Shown here: positions 34,119 through 43,279 of the stretch, piece by piece
Numbering within the stretch: position 1 is the stretch's first letter
Layout: every line of letters starts with the position of its first letter
NCBI RefSeq assembly: GCF_000474275.2
Contig: NZ_ATAE01000041.1
Coordinates: 1-64,000 of the forward strand
Length of the DNA: 64,000 nucleotides
From: Alkalihalophilus marmarensis DSM 21297
Lineage (GTDB): Bacteria > Bacillota > Bacilli > Bacillales > Bacillaceae_D
Reading direction: 5' to 3'
Program-made: the position numbers and the translations under genes
Notes under the pieces: model-generated
Seen by the model: only the letters and a program-made list of their open reading frames with translations
Databases searched by the model: none
Told to the model about the DNA's origin: nothing

Positions 34119-35177
34119 TTATTTAATTGAATCAACCACTAACTTAGCGGTATGGCGCGCTTTTTCTTTTGCATGATCTGTATATTGTTTCATTTTTTCT
34201 AAGGCTGAACCTAAATCCTCGAGCTGCCTATTCATTGCTTCAACAAGCTCGATTGCTTCCCATTTTTCATTGACATGGGCCGCTACAGGCTGCTTGCAAA
34301 GCGAGGCAAATGAATCAATTTTAGGATCATAGGACAACGCAACAAACGGTGTATCTACCACTGCAGCAAAGATTAATGCATGAAGCCTCATTCCAACTAG
34401 AAGATCACAATCCTCAATCCATTGAATCTTCTCTTGGATCTCCCCGTCATGCGGCATGATGTCAGCATCATGCCGCATCAGCTCTGCCACATCCTTTGAT
34501 GCGTTATGGTCATGTTCCCCATGCATTGGGATAAAACGGATCATATAACCGCGGTCTGCCACTTGATCGAGGCCTTTTGCAATCTCCTCTTTAAAAGGGT
34601 ACTCACTTGGCCAGTCACGCACCGACACAGCAATCCGCTTGATCTCACCTTCCGCTTGTTCACTACCATTAGGACGCGTGATGCCAAGCACTGGATCTGG
34701 CACAAGCTTAATTTCCTTTGTGACACCAAACTGCTTAAGCAGCTCTTCTGACTCGTGATCTCGGACAGTGAGGAGCGAGCTCTTTGACACAGTGCTTTTA
34801 ACAATCTTTTGATTAAATCCTTTTGAAACGGGCCCAATTCCTTGCGCATACACAAAGAATGGCTTTTTGTGCAGCTTCGCAAGCCACATAATTCCTGAGT
34901 AATAAACCACGCTTCGATTCCCTGTCTTATCTTGAAGGAGGCTCCCTCCCCCGCTGATCACTCCATCTGCGCGTTTTATGGCTGCGGAAACGTCTTTAAG
35001 CTTCCAGCGGTCCACCGCATCCACTTGATACGTCTCTGCGGTTTTCTCAGGCTGGTTAGACAGCACGGTTAGTTTGATGTCAGGCTGTTGTTCACGAAGC
35101 GCTGAGATAATCGAGAACAGAATTGCCTCATCTCCCACATTATCAAAGCCATAATAACCTGATAGTACTAGTCTCAT
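34119..35177 (-). CDS. csaB: Polysaccharide pyruvyl transferase CsaB
   Basis: Adds a ketal-linked pyruvate to a wall polysaccharide, the group that SLH domains bind. The 352-residue protein shows the family features: GYYGFDNVGDEAILFSII at the N-terminus, GGGSLLQDKTGN near 95-105, PFFVYAQGIGPV and VGMRLHALIFAAV. The ATG overlaps the stop of the DUF5693 gene (ATGA). At least four SLH proteins are encoded in this window, so the ligand-making enzyme and its clients sit together, as in the B. anthracis csaAB/S-layer locus. Confidence 0.96.
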   Translation of the reverse strand: MRLVLSGYYGFDNVGDEAILFSIISALREQQPDIKLTVLSNQPEKTAETYQVDAVDRWKLKDVSAAIKRADGVISGGGSLLQDKTGNRSVVYYSGIMWLAKLHKKPFFVYAQGIGPVSKGFNQKIVKSTVSKSSLLTVRDHESEELLKQFGVTKEIKLVPDPVLGITRPNGSEQAEGEIKRIAVSVRDWPSEYPFKEEIAKGLDQVADRGYMIRFIPMHGEHDHNASKDVAELMRHDADIMPHDGEIQEKIQWIEDCDLLVGMRLHALIFAAVVDTPFVALSYDPKIDSFASLCKQPVAAHVNEKWEAIELVEAMNRQLEDLGSALEKMKQYTDHAKEKARHTAKLVVDSIK

Positions 35178-37141
35178 CTATTCATCCACCTCTTTTCCAC
35201 TCGAGGATACACATAGACTGTAATGACACGATAAATGTAGATATATAATAAGCCAAAACCAAGGCCGAATAACAAGCCGTACACACTGCGCAGTCCAGAT
35301 ACTAACAGAGGTGTATGCAAGTGCGTAAATGTCCCTACAATGGAAGCAAAACCAAGCATTCCAATTGTTATAAAGATCGGCGCAAGCTTATTTTTCACCA
35401 TCATCATGTACAAGCCTAGAATAAACAGCGGGAACCCGATTAAGAATTCGGTTGTTCTCGGTCTGACGTAAAGAAGATTTTCAAGCCACTGCCTGAATTC
35501 AAGCTCATATGGGAGAGCTGTTGCAGCGTTGCCTGTACGTGTAACATAGAAAGCTAAAATGGCTCCTACAATCCCGATTACCATCAAGTGCCAGTAACGT
35601 ACAGGTTCGTTAAGCGTCTTTCTAATAAAGGTGTAGAAAAGCAATAGTCCAACAATTGCCGCAGGTGCTGCTGACAACACTTTAACCCCTCTAAATTCAT
35701 CCACTTTAACGAGGAATTCAGTGCCGTATAACATCCCGACAACAAGCCATGCACCTATTAATGCAATTCCTGCAGAGATCGCATAAGTAGCCAACAGATG
35801 CTTCCAATTTCTTATCGTTCTAAAATGAAGGCCTGCATAAGCTGCAGCCGCAATCGCTGTAAGAAGCGCTAATGCTTTCAAAGCAATATCGATGTTCAGC
35901 ACGACGCCTGCCGCCATAAGAGCCAGTCCGCCAAGTGCTGCTGGCCATGCAAGAATCGGCCAAACCTGATAAGCTGTTAACGTGATAAGAGCTGCCGCAC
36001 CAAGGGTGACGAATAAAGTCACAATTGTGGATTGTGAAAGAGAAGCGTATGGGCTTGCTCCGCCTTCATGACCATCACCCAACCTTTCAGTGAACGTATC
36101 TACCATCTCTAACGTATAATTAAATCCTTGCTGCGCCTCACCCGGATGGTGATACGTTTGCAAAGAAGTAGGGGAAAACCTTACTAGCGGATTTACAAAT
36201 AGGATACGGATGTTACGCTCTTTATATCCTCGGATTCCCTTTTCGACTTCTTCCATAAACTTCGCTTCATTTCCTTTGCCAAGCTGCATGCTGAACAATC
36301 GAATAACATCGTCTTCTTTATTTCCTAGACGAAGCAGTGAATCCATCCCGCGTTGATCATTAAAATCAATCGTTATAATATCATAATTAAACTCATTTAA
36401 AGCACTCGTAAATGTTCGCAGCTGTTCAGGTTCACCTGACCCAACTACATCATTCCCAGAAAACAGCACTTTATCTGCTTGATACTCCACTGCCAGCCTT
36501 TCCATTTGCTTATAAATGAAGTGATTTTCATACTGGATAGTAGGAAATGAATTTGGGAGACGAGGAATAATATCCATACCGGCTTCATGGACAATGTCAA
36601 TTGCATCAAAATCAAATGTTATCGGCATTGCCGCTAAACTTACTTCATAAGGAAAGAAAAGAATCCGATCTTCTCCATATTCATACTCCTCCACCTCGTA
36701 TCGCGTTAGGAAGATCTCATCTTCATACATCAATTGATAATGATTGTTGTATGCTTCTTTAATCATATCAATATAAGGTGTTTCATCATCTAAAATTCGA
36801 ATATATTGTCCATTATGCTCAGGCAGTTCATCTCTTGCCTCTGGGTGCTCATGGATAATTTCAGGACGGGTTTTTCTTTCAAATAATCCTTCTAACACTA
36901 AATCCCAAATGGTTAACGGCTCAAAGCTCATTGAACCTACACCGCTATCTATTAACTGCTCAAGTATTTCTTCTTCCGTCATCATTTCATCAAGCATTAA
37001 CGGCCACTGCTCATATTGATCATAGGCCATCGTAATTTCATAACTTTTATTGCTTTGTTCAACGTTCACTCGATCAATAATTGACGGTATTGATACGAGC
37101 AACGCAATCACAATCAGCGCCCACGCTATTTTCTTAACCAA
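35174..37141 (-). CDS. DUF5693 family membrane protein
   Basis: A 655-residue protein of unknown function. A first membrane helix at the N-terminus (about 8-25) is followed by a large extracytoplasmic domain (about 30-375) and about nine to ten membrane helices at the C-terminus (from about 385). It is always seen, in my knowledge, near csaB in Firmicutes. The start is uncertain: TTG 37141 has GGAAGGG eight bases upstream; GTG 37150 overlaps that site. Coupled to csaB by an ATGA overlap and 12 bases downstream of the flippase gene. A role in polymer pyruvylation or polymerisation is inference from context only. Confidence 0.85.
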   Translation of the reverse strand: MVKKIAWALIVIALLVSIPSIIDRVNVEQSNKSYEITMAYDQYEQWPLMLDEMMTEEEILEQLIDSGVGSMSFEPLTIWDLVLEGLFERKTRPEIIHEHPEARDELPEHNGQYIRILDDETPYIDMIKEAYNNHYQLMYEDEIFLTRYEVEEYEYGEDRILFFPYEVSLAAMPITFDFDAIDIVHEAGMDIIPRLPNSFPTIQYENHFIYKQMERLAVEYQADKVLFSGNDVVGSGEPEQLRTFTSALNEFNYDIITIDFNDQRGMDSLLRLGNKEDDVIRLFSMQLGKGNEAKFMEEVEKGIRGYKERNIRILFVNPLVRFSPTSLQTYHHPGEAQQGFNYTLEMVDTFTERLGDGHEGGASPYASLSQSTIVTLFVTLGAAALITLTAYQVWPILAWPAALGGLALMAAGVVLNIDIALKALALLTAIAAAAYAGLHFRTIRNWKHLLATYAISAGIALIGAWLVVGMLYGTEFLVKVDEFRGVKVLSAAPAAIVGLLLFYTFIRKTLNEPVRYWHLMVIGIVGAILAFYVTRTGNAATALPYELEFRQWLENLLYVRPRTTEFLIGFPLFILGLYMMMVKNKLAPIFITIGMLGFASIVGTFTHLHTPLLVSGLRSVYGLLFGLGFGLLYIYIYRVITVYVYPRVEKRWMNR

Positions 37142-37162
37142 CGGTAACACCCTTCCTTTTCC

Positions 37163-38725
37163 TTATTTACGTCTATTCAGTTTAGATAGAAGCGGGAGCG
37201 ATGATGCGATATCATCGTCTATTGCTTTCGTTCCAATTAAAATGACAACATAGATAATGGCACCAACTGCTACTCCGGCCGCCACAAACAGCATCGCATT
37301 CAAACGAGTCCATAACTCCACCTGGAAATAATCGACTGAAAATAACAGGACTGCCCCCATCACTACACTCGCTAGGGCATACAACGCATGCGAACGGCGC
37401 ACTACAGGGAATGGCAAAGTACGGTATAAGATGTACACATTTAACACGGTAATCGCCACATACACGATTAATGTTGATATCGCAGCCCCGATCATTCCGT
37501 ACTGAGCAACTAAAATAATATTTAGAACAAATTTAGCAGCCGAGCACACAAGCACAATTATCGCAGCAGCAAATTCGCGGTTAGCCCCTTGCAGCATCCC
37601 TGTTGTTAAAACAGAGAATGAAGTGAATAATGCACTTACGGATAAAATAAAAATAACATCACTGCCGAGCACGTCTCCAAATAACGCATAGTTAATCGGG
37701 ACAGTCAGCGCAGCAAGGCCCATCGCTGCTGGCCAGGCTGTTAAATGAGTAATTGTATTGCCGCGGTCGACAATCATTGAGGCTCTCTCTTTATCATTTG
37801 TCGCAAGCGCTTTTGTAATCGCAGGAATCAATGGTAAAATCAGGGCGCTCGCAAAGACGACAGCCATCTGTACCAAAGCTTGTCCGCGTCCAAATGTTGT
37901 TCCGTAAATATGGGCGACTTCTGATTGAGTATTTCCTAGAGCACTTAACTGCCTAGGAATCGTCAGTGAATCAACGACATTTAATAACGCCATCGTTAAC
38001 GCTCCGAAACAAATCGGCAAGGCCACGATCAAGATTCGTTTTGCCCAATGTGAAAATGTTTCCTTGTTCATCTTGCTTGCCGTTTTAATCGGCTTGCGTC
38101 TCGCAAATATGACTTTTAAATATACGAGTGAGGCAAGGACCCCGACAACCGATCCAATCATAACACCTGCAGACACAACCTCAGGTGCAAATGCTTGAAT
38201 TGTTAAGTAATAAGCTGCCACTATAATGACCAAGACTCGCACAAACTGCTCTAATACTTGAGAAACAGCAGTAGGCACCATATCCTCATACCCTTGGAAA
38301 AAACCGCGGTAGACAGCCATATAAGGTGCAAAGATAAGCGTCACTGATACAGCTAGGATTGAATACGTCATCAACGATCCGCCTAGGAATCCTGCGATCC
38401 ATTCAGCCAGCACAAACATTAAGATGAAACTGACCACACCGAACACAACTCCTAAAATCGTTGCCGTCCGGTAGATGAAATACACATCGTCATCTCGGCC
38501 CTTCGCTCTCGCTTCAGAAATCAGCTTGGAGATCGCAAGCGGAATCCCAGCTACTGTGATAATTAAAATCGACATATACACAGGATAGACAACACTGAAA
38601 ATACCAAGCACTTCATCCCCTGCAATGTTTTGCAGAGGAATCCGAAACACGCTTCCTAATAGTTTCGATAAAAAGGTCGCAATCGTAAGCAGAATCGCCC
38701 CTTTTAACAGGCTTGATTTACTCAT
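37163..38725 (-). CDS. Polysaccharide flippase (MOP superfamily, CsaA/SpoVB-like)
   Basis: A 520-residue protein with about 14 membrane helices, of the multidrug/oligosaccharidyl-lipid/polysaccharide (MOP) exporter superfamily. The start LLKGAILLTIATFLSKLLGSV and FRIPLQNIAGDEVLGIFSVV are typical of SpoVB/MurJ-like flippases. In the B. anthracis S-layer locus the protein upstream of CsaB (CsaA) belongs to the same type, so it most likely moves the lipid-linked wall polysaccharide outward. It overlaps the wecG-type gene stop as ATGA. MurJ function for lipid II cannot be excluded. Confidence 0.88.
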   Translation of the reverse strand: MSKSSLLKGAILLTIATFLSKLLGSVFRIPLQNIAGDEVLGIFSVVYPVYMSILIITVAGIPLAISKLISEARAKGRDDDVYFIYRTATILGVVFGVVSFILMFVLAEWIAGFLGGSLMTYSILAVSVTLIFAPYMAVYRGFFQGYEDMVPTAVSQVLEQFVRVLVIIVAAYYLTIQAFAPEVVSAGVMIGSVVGVLASLVYLKVIFARRKPIKTASKMNKETFSHWAKRILIVALPICFGALTMALLNVVDSLTIPRQLSALGNTQSEVAHIYGTTFGRGQALVQMAVVFASALILPLIPAITKALATNDKERASMIVDRGNTITHLTAWPAAMGLAALTVPINYALFGDVLGSDVIFILSVSALFTSFSVLTTGMLQGANREFAAAIIVLVCSAAKFVLNIILVAQYGMIGAAISTLIVYVAITVLNVYILYRTLPFPVVRRSHALYALASVVMGAVLLFSVDYFQVELWTRLNAMLFVAAGVAVGAIIYVVILIGTKAIDDDIASSLPLLSKLNRRK

Positions 38726-39459
38726 TTTTTCGCCCTTCTCTTCTCACGCAGCACTTTGCCTGCAAAGATCGGCAGCGCAAGCATACGTCTCCATCTTGAA
38801 GGCTGTTTCACTAAGCGGTAAAACCATTCAAGGTGAACCTTCTGCCAGAATTCAGGAGCTCGCTGTACCTCACCTGCCAGCACATCAAAGCTTCCGCCAA
38901 TTCCCATGAAAAGCCCCTTATCAAATTGGTCCATCCGCTCTGCAATCCATTTTTCCTGACGCGGAAAACCTAATGCAAGAAAGACCATGTCAGGCTTCTT
39001 CTCTTTTATTTCATCTTCAATGGTCGTCTCTGACCAATCAAAGAATCCGTGATGAGAACCCGCAATAACTACATTCGGGAACTGACGATTAATTTCTGCA
39101 ATCGTCTTTCGCAGGACTTCATCTTTTGCGCCTAATAAATAGACAGAATATGACTTCTCATTAGCAAGTGCGAGCAGATCCATAAATGTATCAAAGCCCG
39201 TCACACGCTCTGGCAGCGGAGTACCAAGCATACCGGCTGCTTTCACGACACCGATTCCGTCTGCTGTAATATAGGTCGCACGATCAAGATAATCTCGATA
39301 TGTCTTATCTTCATATGCATGAAGTACAATCTCAGGATTTGCCGTTACGACAAATGTTTTATCTTCCTTATTAAGATGCTCACCGAGGCGAGCTACAAAT
39401 TGATCTTTAGTCGTGTTAATAAAAGGAACGCCAAGAACTTCAATAAATCGTTCTGACAA
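38722..39459 (-). CDS. WecG/TagA/CpsF family N-acetylmannosaminyl transferase
   Basis: A GT26 glycosyltransferase that adds the second sugar (ManNAc in TagA) to the TagO product. The 245-residue protein has the family motifs FVVTANPEIVLHAYEDKTYR, TADGIGVVKAAGMLGTPLPER and LALGFPRQEKWIAERM. First gene of the four-gene operon. The start is taken as TTG 39459 with GGTGAT five bases upstream; TTG 39465 is the alternative. It is divergent from secA2. Confidence 0.92.
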   Translation of the reverse strand: MSERFIEVLGVPFINTTKDQFVARLGEHLNKEDKTFVVTANPEIVLHAYEDKTYRDYLDRATYITADGIGVVKAAGMLGTPLPERVTGFDTFMDLLALANEKSYSVYLLGAKDEVLRKTIAEINRQFPNVVIAGSHHGFFDWSETTIEDEIKEKKPDMVFLALGFPRQEKWIAERMDQFDKGLFMGIGGSFDVLAGEVQRAPEFWQKVHLEWFYRLVKQPSRWRRMLALPIFAGKVLREKRRAKK

Positions 39460-39628
39460 AATCAATCACCAACTTCTATATTTTTATGGAATATTGATGC
39501 TTGTACATAATACTCCTAGCAAATCATATCAAAAAACGACATAGGATGGAATTGTCTTTTCAAACGATTCACAAATCCCGCTAAATTTCCTTATTTTTCT
39601 ACAACTTTCAATTATCTTCTACTCTATC

Positions 39629-39654
39629 AAACAATAAGCTCATCATGTTATACT
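39629..39654 (+). promoter_or_regulatory. Extended -10 promoter of secA2
   Basis: TGTTATACT (extended -10) at 39646-39654, about 33 bases before the ATG; the -35 (ATCAAA, 17-18 bases upstream) is weak. Confidence 0.45.
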
Positions 39655-39686
39655 AGGAAATGATGACAAATTAAGGAGAGAACGTT

Positions 39687-42053
39687 ATGTTACGCTCAAT
39701 AAAAAAGCTGATTGGTGACTCTCAGCAGCGAAAAATAAAGTCTTATGAAAAAATTGTTTCTAAAATTAATCAACTTGAACAGCAAATAGAATTATTATCA
39801 GATGATGAACTTCGTCAAAAAACAGCTTTCTTTAAAGAACAATTAGAAAATGGTGTTTCACTAGATGAGATTAAGGCTGAAGCATTTGCTGTAGTACGTG
39901 AGGCATCTAAGCGCGTCCTTGGCATGCGCCACTATGATTCACAATTAATCGGGGGGCTCGTTCTAAGCGAGGGAAATATCTCAGAAATGCCTACAGGGGA
40001 AGGGAAAACGCTTGTTGCCTCTCTTCCAAGTTATTTACGCGCTCTTGAAGGAAAAGGCGTTCACGTTATTACTGTAAATGAATATTTGGCAAGCCGTGAC
40101 CGAGAAATCATTGGACCGGTCCATGAATTTCTCGGATTGAAAGTAGGATTAAATGTCCCGATGCTTTCCCCTGCAGAAAAAATGCAAGCTTACTTGGCCG
40201 ACATTACATATGGAGTCGGGAATGAATTTGGGTTTGATTACCTCCGTGGAAATATGATTTACGACCTTAACCAGCGTGTGCAGCGTCCTTATCATTTCGC
40301 CATTATTGATGAGATTGATTCGGTTTTAATTGATGAAGCGAAAACACCGCTAATCATCGCAGCTAAAACGCAAGTCAGTGCTAACCTCTATCATATTTGT
40401 GCAAAAGTGGCTCGCAGCTTTAAAGAAGAGGAGGACTATATGTACGACCCTCTTCTTAAAGCAGCAAGCTTAACAGATAACGGCATTACGAAGATTGAAC
40501 GTGCCTTTGGCGTTGATAATCTATACGACCTTGAGCACCATACGCTTTATCACTTTATGATACAAGCGTTGCGCGCACGAGTAATGTTTAAACTCGATGT
40601 AGACTACATTGTCAAAGATGGAGAAATCCAGCTTGTTGATATGTTTACAGGTCGTATTATGGAAGGCCGAACATTTAGTGAAGGACTGCATCAGGCCCTT
40701 GAAGCAAAAGAAGGGTTAGAGATTACTGAAGAAAACAAAACACAAGCTTCGATCACAATTCAAAACTACTTCCGTATGTACCCTAACCTTTGTGGCATGA
40801 CAGGTACAGCTAAAACGGAAGAGCGCGAATTTAGAATTGTTTACGGCATGGATGTTATCCAAGTCCCCACCAATAAACCGCGCATCCGAGAAGATCGTGA
40901 AGACCTTGTATTTGCAACAAGTGATGATAAATATAAAGCAGTAGCAGCAGAAGTCGAAGAACGTCATAAAAAAGGACAGCCGGTTCTTATTGGCACCACT
41001 TCGATTATTCAGTCAGAAACAATGGCGCGCTACCTTGATGACAAAAAGATTCCATATGAACTTCTTAATGCAAAAAGTGTAGAAAAGGAAGTTCAGTTAA
41101 TCTCTCTTGCTGGTCAAAAAAATCAAGTGACGATTGCTACAAACATGGCAGGTCGTGGGACGGATATTATGCTCGGAGAAGGTGTTCATGATCTTGGCGG
41201 ACTTTATGTAATCGGCACTGAGCGCCATGAAAGCAAACGCATCGATAACCAATTAAGAGGGCGCTCCGGCCGTCAAGGTGACCCAGGCGAATCTCAATTC
41301 TTTATTTCGATTGAAGATGAACTCCTGCTTCGTTTTGGAGGGGAAATGATTGACGCCTTCAAAGAAGAAATGAAGACTACTGATAACGGACTTGTACAAA
41401 ATGAAAATATCAATAAATTAGTCGATAAAATTCAAAAGATGTCTGAAGATCATAACTACTCTGCTCGTGAGTACACATTGAAGCTGGATGATATTATTAA
41501 TGAACAGCGCGAAGTCATTTACAAGCTTCGTAATAAGCTTCTTGAGACTGATAACAACTTTGATACGATCAAAGAAATGATTGATACGACTTGGAAGGAT
41601 TATGTCGATCATTATTGCGCAGACGAACTTCTTCCTGAAGAATGGAATCTCGAAGAATTAACACAGCGCATTCAATTAATTCTGCCAACCTTTAAAGGAT
41701 TTACTCAACGACCTGAAGAGAAAAAAGAAGTTCAAGCATTCATTACTGCGACCTTTGAGCAATTCATGAATGAGGTAGAACCATTACATGCGCAGGAAAA
41801 AATCTGCATTCAAACCGATCGAATTTTACTATCAAACTTGGACACTCACTGGACACAGCATCTTGAAGAAATGAACCGCTTGAAAGAAGGGATCGGTCTA
41901 CGCAGCTACGGGCAAGAGGATCCAATGCGTATATATACACGTGAAGGGTTCGAGCTTTTCACTATGATGTATAAAACGTTGCAGCGTAATTCAAGCATTC
42001 AGTATTCTCAAATGACTGCCAATTATTTATTTGCCACCACTAAGGAGGATTAA
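39687..42053 (+). CDS. secA2: Accessory Sec translocase ATPase SecA2
   Basis: Motor of an accessory Sec pathway that in B. anthracis exports S-layer proteins. The 788-residue protein has the SecA motor: Walker A GEGKT (104-108), DEIDSVLIDE (208-), SITIQNYFRMYPNLCGMTGT, ATNMAGRGTDI and LRGRSGRQGDPGESQFF. It is shorter than house-keeping SecA (about 840) and lacks the C-terminal linker and CxCx8C(H/C) zinc site, which marks SecA2. AAGGAGAG precedes the ATG. slaP follows six bases downstream. Confidence 0.96.
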   Translation: MLRSIKKLIGDSQQRKIKSYEKIVSKINQLEQQIELLSDDELRQKTAFFKEQLENGVSLDEIKAEAFAVVREASKRVLGMRHYDSQLIGGLVLSEGNISEMPTGEGKTLVASLPSYLRALEGKGVHVITVNEYLASRDREIIGPVHEFLGLKVGLNVPMLSPAEKMQAYLADITYGVGNEFGFDYLRGNMIYDLNQRVQRPYHFAIIDEIDSVLIDEAKTPLIIAAKTQVSANLYHICAKVARSFKEEEDYMYDPLLKAASLTDNGITKIERAFGVDNLYDLEHHTLYHFMIQALRARVMFKLDVDYIVKDGEIQLVDMFTGRIMEGRTFSEGLHQALEAKEGLEITEENKTQASITIQNYFRMYPNLCGMTGTAKTEEREFRIVYGMDVIQVPTNKPRIREDREDLVFATSDDKYKAVAAEVEERHKKGQPVLIGTTSIIQSETMARYLDDKKIPYELLNAKSVEKEVQLISLAGQKNQVTIATNMAGRGTDIMLGEGVHDLGGLYVIGTERHESKRIDNQLRGRSGRQGDPGESQFFISIEDELLLRFGGEMIDAFKEEMKTTDNGLVQNENINKLVDKIQKMSEDHNYSAREYTLKLDDIINEQREVIYKLRNKLLETDNNFDTIKEMIDTTWKDYVDHYCADELLPEEWNLEELTQRIQLILPTFKGFTQRPEEKKEVQAFITATFEQFMNEVEPLHAQEKICIQTDRILLSNLDTHWTQHLEEMNRLKEGIGLRSYGQEDPMRIYTREGFELFTMMYKTLQRNSSIQYSQMTANYLFATTKED

Positions 42054-42059
42054 TCTAGC

Positions 42060-42968
42060 ATGCTACCTTTTTTCAATAGAAATAAAGACAACAAGCCGAA
42101 ACTAGAAGGTAAAGAAAGTGCTGTTTCAACAGAAGAGTTATTAAACGAAAAAAGTGATGAAACGAATGAAGAATTAATTTCTACTGCATTATCTGTACAC
42201 CCTGCATGGAATTTAGCGAAAGAAGATCAATATGCGTTCCAATTCCTTAACATGGAGCTTGATGATTTAAAGCCTAATCAACTCTCACTTTCAGGTATCA
42301 GCTTAATGCAGGTGGAGGAAACACAATACCGGGTATCTGCCTTCATTCGAAGCAGCCTAGATAAAGCCATTCAACTTAAAGAAGTGACCCTTGTACTTCT
42401 CGATGAAAAAGATCAAGTCTTAGGACGTAAAGCATTTGATCTTAGTGAAGTTGGCGAAATTCCTGCAAGAAGCAGCCGTCCATGGCATTTCTCCTTCACA
42501 ACTAAGGATCTGTTTACTACAGACCTACCGGCTTCTGGCTGGAAGCTGGCGTTTCAACTAAATCCATCAGCCCGTAAACACTCATTAGAGTTAGCAGATT
42601 CGTGGAAAAAATCTCTAGCGAAAGAAAGCAAACAGAAGCTCGAAGAAATGATTGAAAACTTAGAGCCTCCCAAAAAAGGCGAAGTTAATTTCATGGGCCT
42701 TCAAGCGAAAAAGCAAGAAACTGGTGACCTCCACATCACTATGCTTATCCGTAACGGCAGTGAGAAAACAATCAACCTTGAGCAGATTCCTTTAAATGTT
42801 GAAGATGCAACAGGTGAAATTGTCGCGACAGGCGGATTTAAGCTAGAGGACTTTAAAGTGAGCGGAAACACAAGTAAGCCTTGGACGTTCATTTTCCCTA
42901 AATCAATGGTCAAAAAAGACACACTTGACCTTAGTAAGTGGAAAGCTTATCCACCAAATCAGAAATAA
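42060..42968 (+). CDS. slaP: Accessory Sec system S-layer assembly protein
   Basis: Cytoplasmic partner of SecA2 required for efficient S-layer export in B. anthracis. The 302-residue protein lacks a signal peptide and has two related beta-rich repeats (about 45-165 and 180-300), each with a SGI/MGL...RVSAFIRS or HITMLIRN strand and an ending of the form SSRPWHFSF or TSKPWTFIF. That duplication is the SLAP family hallmark. RBS AAGGAGG is 11 bases before the ATG. A terminator follows. Confidence 0.9.
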   Translation: MLPFFNRNKDNKPKLEGKESAVSTEELLNEKSDETNEELISTALSVHPAWNLAKEDQYAFQFLNMELDDLKPNQLSLSGISLMQVEETQYRVSAFIRSSLDKAIQLKEVTLVLLDEKDQVLGRKAFDLSEVGEIPARSSRPWHFSFTTKDLFTTDLPASGWKLAFQLNPSARKHSLELADSWKKSLAKESKQKLEEMIENLEPPKKGEVNFMGLQAKKQETGDLHITMLIRNGSEKTINLEQIPLNVEDATGEIVATGGFKLEDFKVSGNTSKPWTFIFPKSMVKKDTLDLSKWKAYPPNQK

Positions 42969-42972
42969 TGAA

Positions 42973-43006
42973 GAAACTCCTCGCCGTAGCGGGGAGTTTT
43001 TGTTTT
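42973..43006 (+). terminator. Terminator of secA2-slaP
   Basis: ACTCCTCG/CGGGGAGT stem with a six-base loop followed by TTTTTGTTTT. Confidence 0.85.
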
Positions 43007-43028
43007 GGACCAGGGTGCTGGCGTGTTG

Positions 43029-43204
43029 ATTGCGCCGATTCAACTCACTTATGCTCCTCTCTCAACTTTAATTGCGCGGCTCTCTCGCTTCATTGTGTCC
43101 GTTCGCCAGCTAATTGCGTCGCTCCGGCTTTTATGCGTCAGTTCAATCCTTTAATGCGTCGCCCGCTGCTGCTTATGCGTCAGTTGGAGCCATAATTGTG
43201 CCGG
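43029..43204 (+). repeat. Array C: nine 21-bp-phased WWTGCGYC motifs
   Basis: Core positions 43031, 43052, 43073, 43094, 43115, then a 19-bp step to 43134, then 43155, 43176 and 43197. Cores are TGCG in seven, TGCT or TGTG in others. Layout and 166-bp span equal arrays A and B. It lies between the convergent slaP and amidase terminators. Confidence 0.85.
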
Positions 43205-43242
43205 TTCACCTCCCCCGTACACTAGCACGCCACTCCACGGCA

Positions 43243-43271
43243 CCAAAAAACCGCCGACTCCCATCGGCGGT
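43243..43271 (-). terminator. Terminator of the amidase gene
   Basis: Minus-strand perfect stem ACCGCCGA/TCGGCGGT with a six-base loop and TTTTTT. Confidence 0.85.
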
Positions 43272-43279
43272 TCACATCC

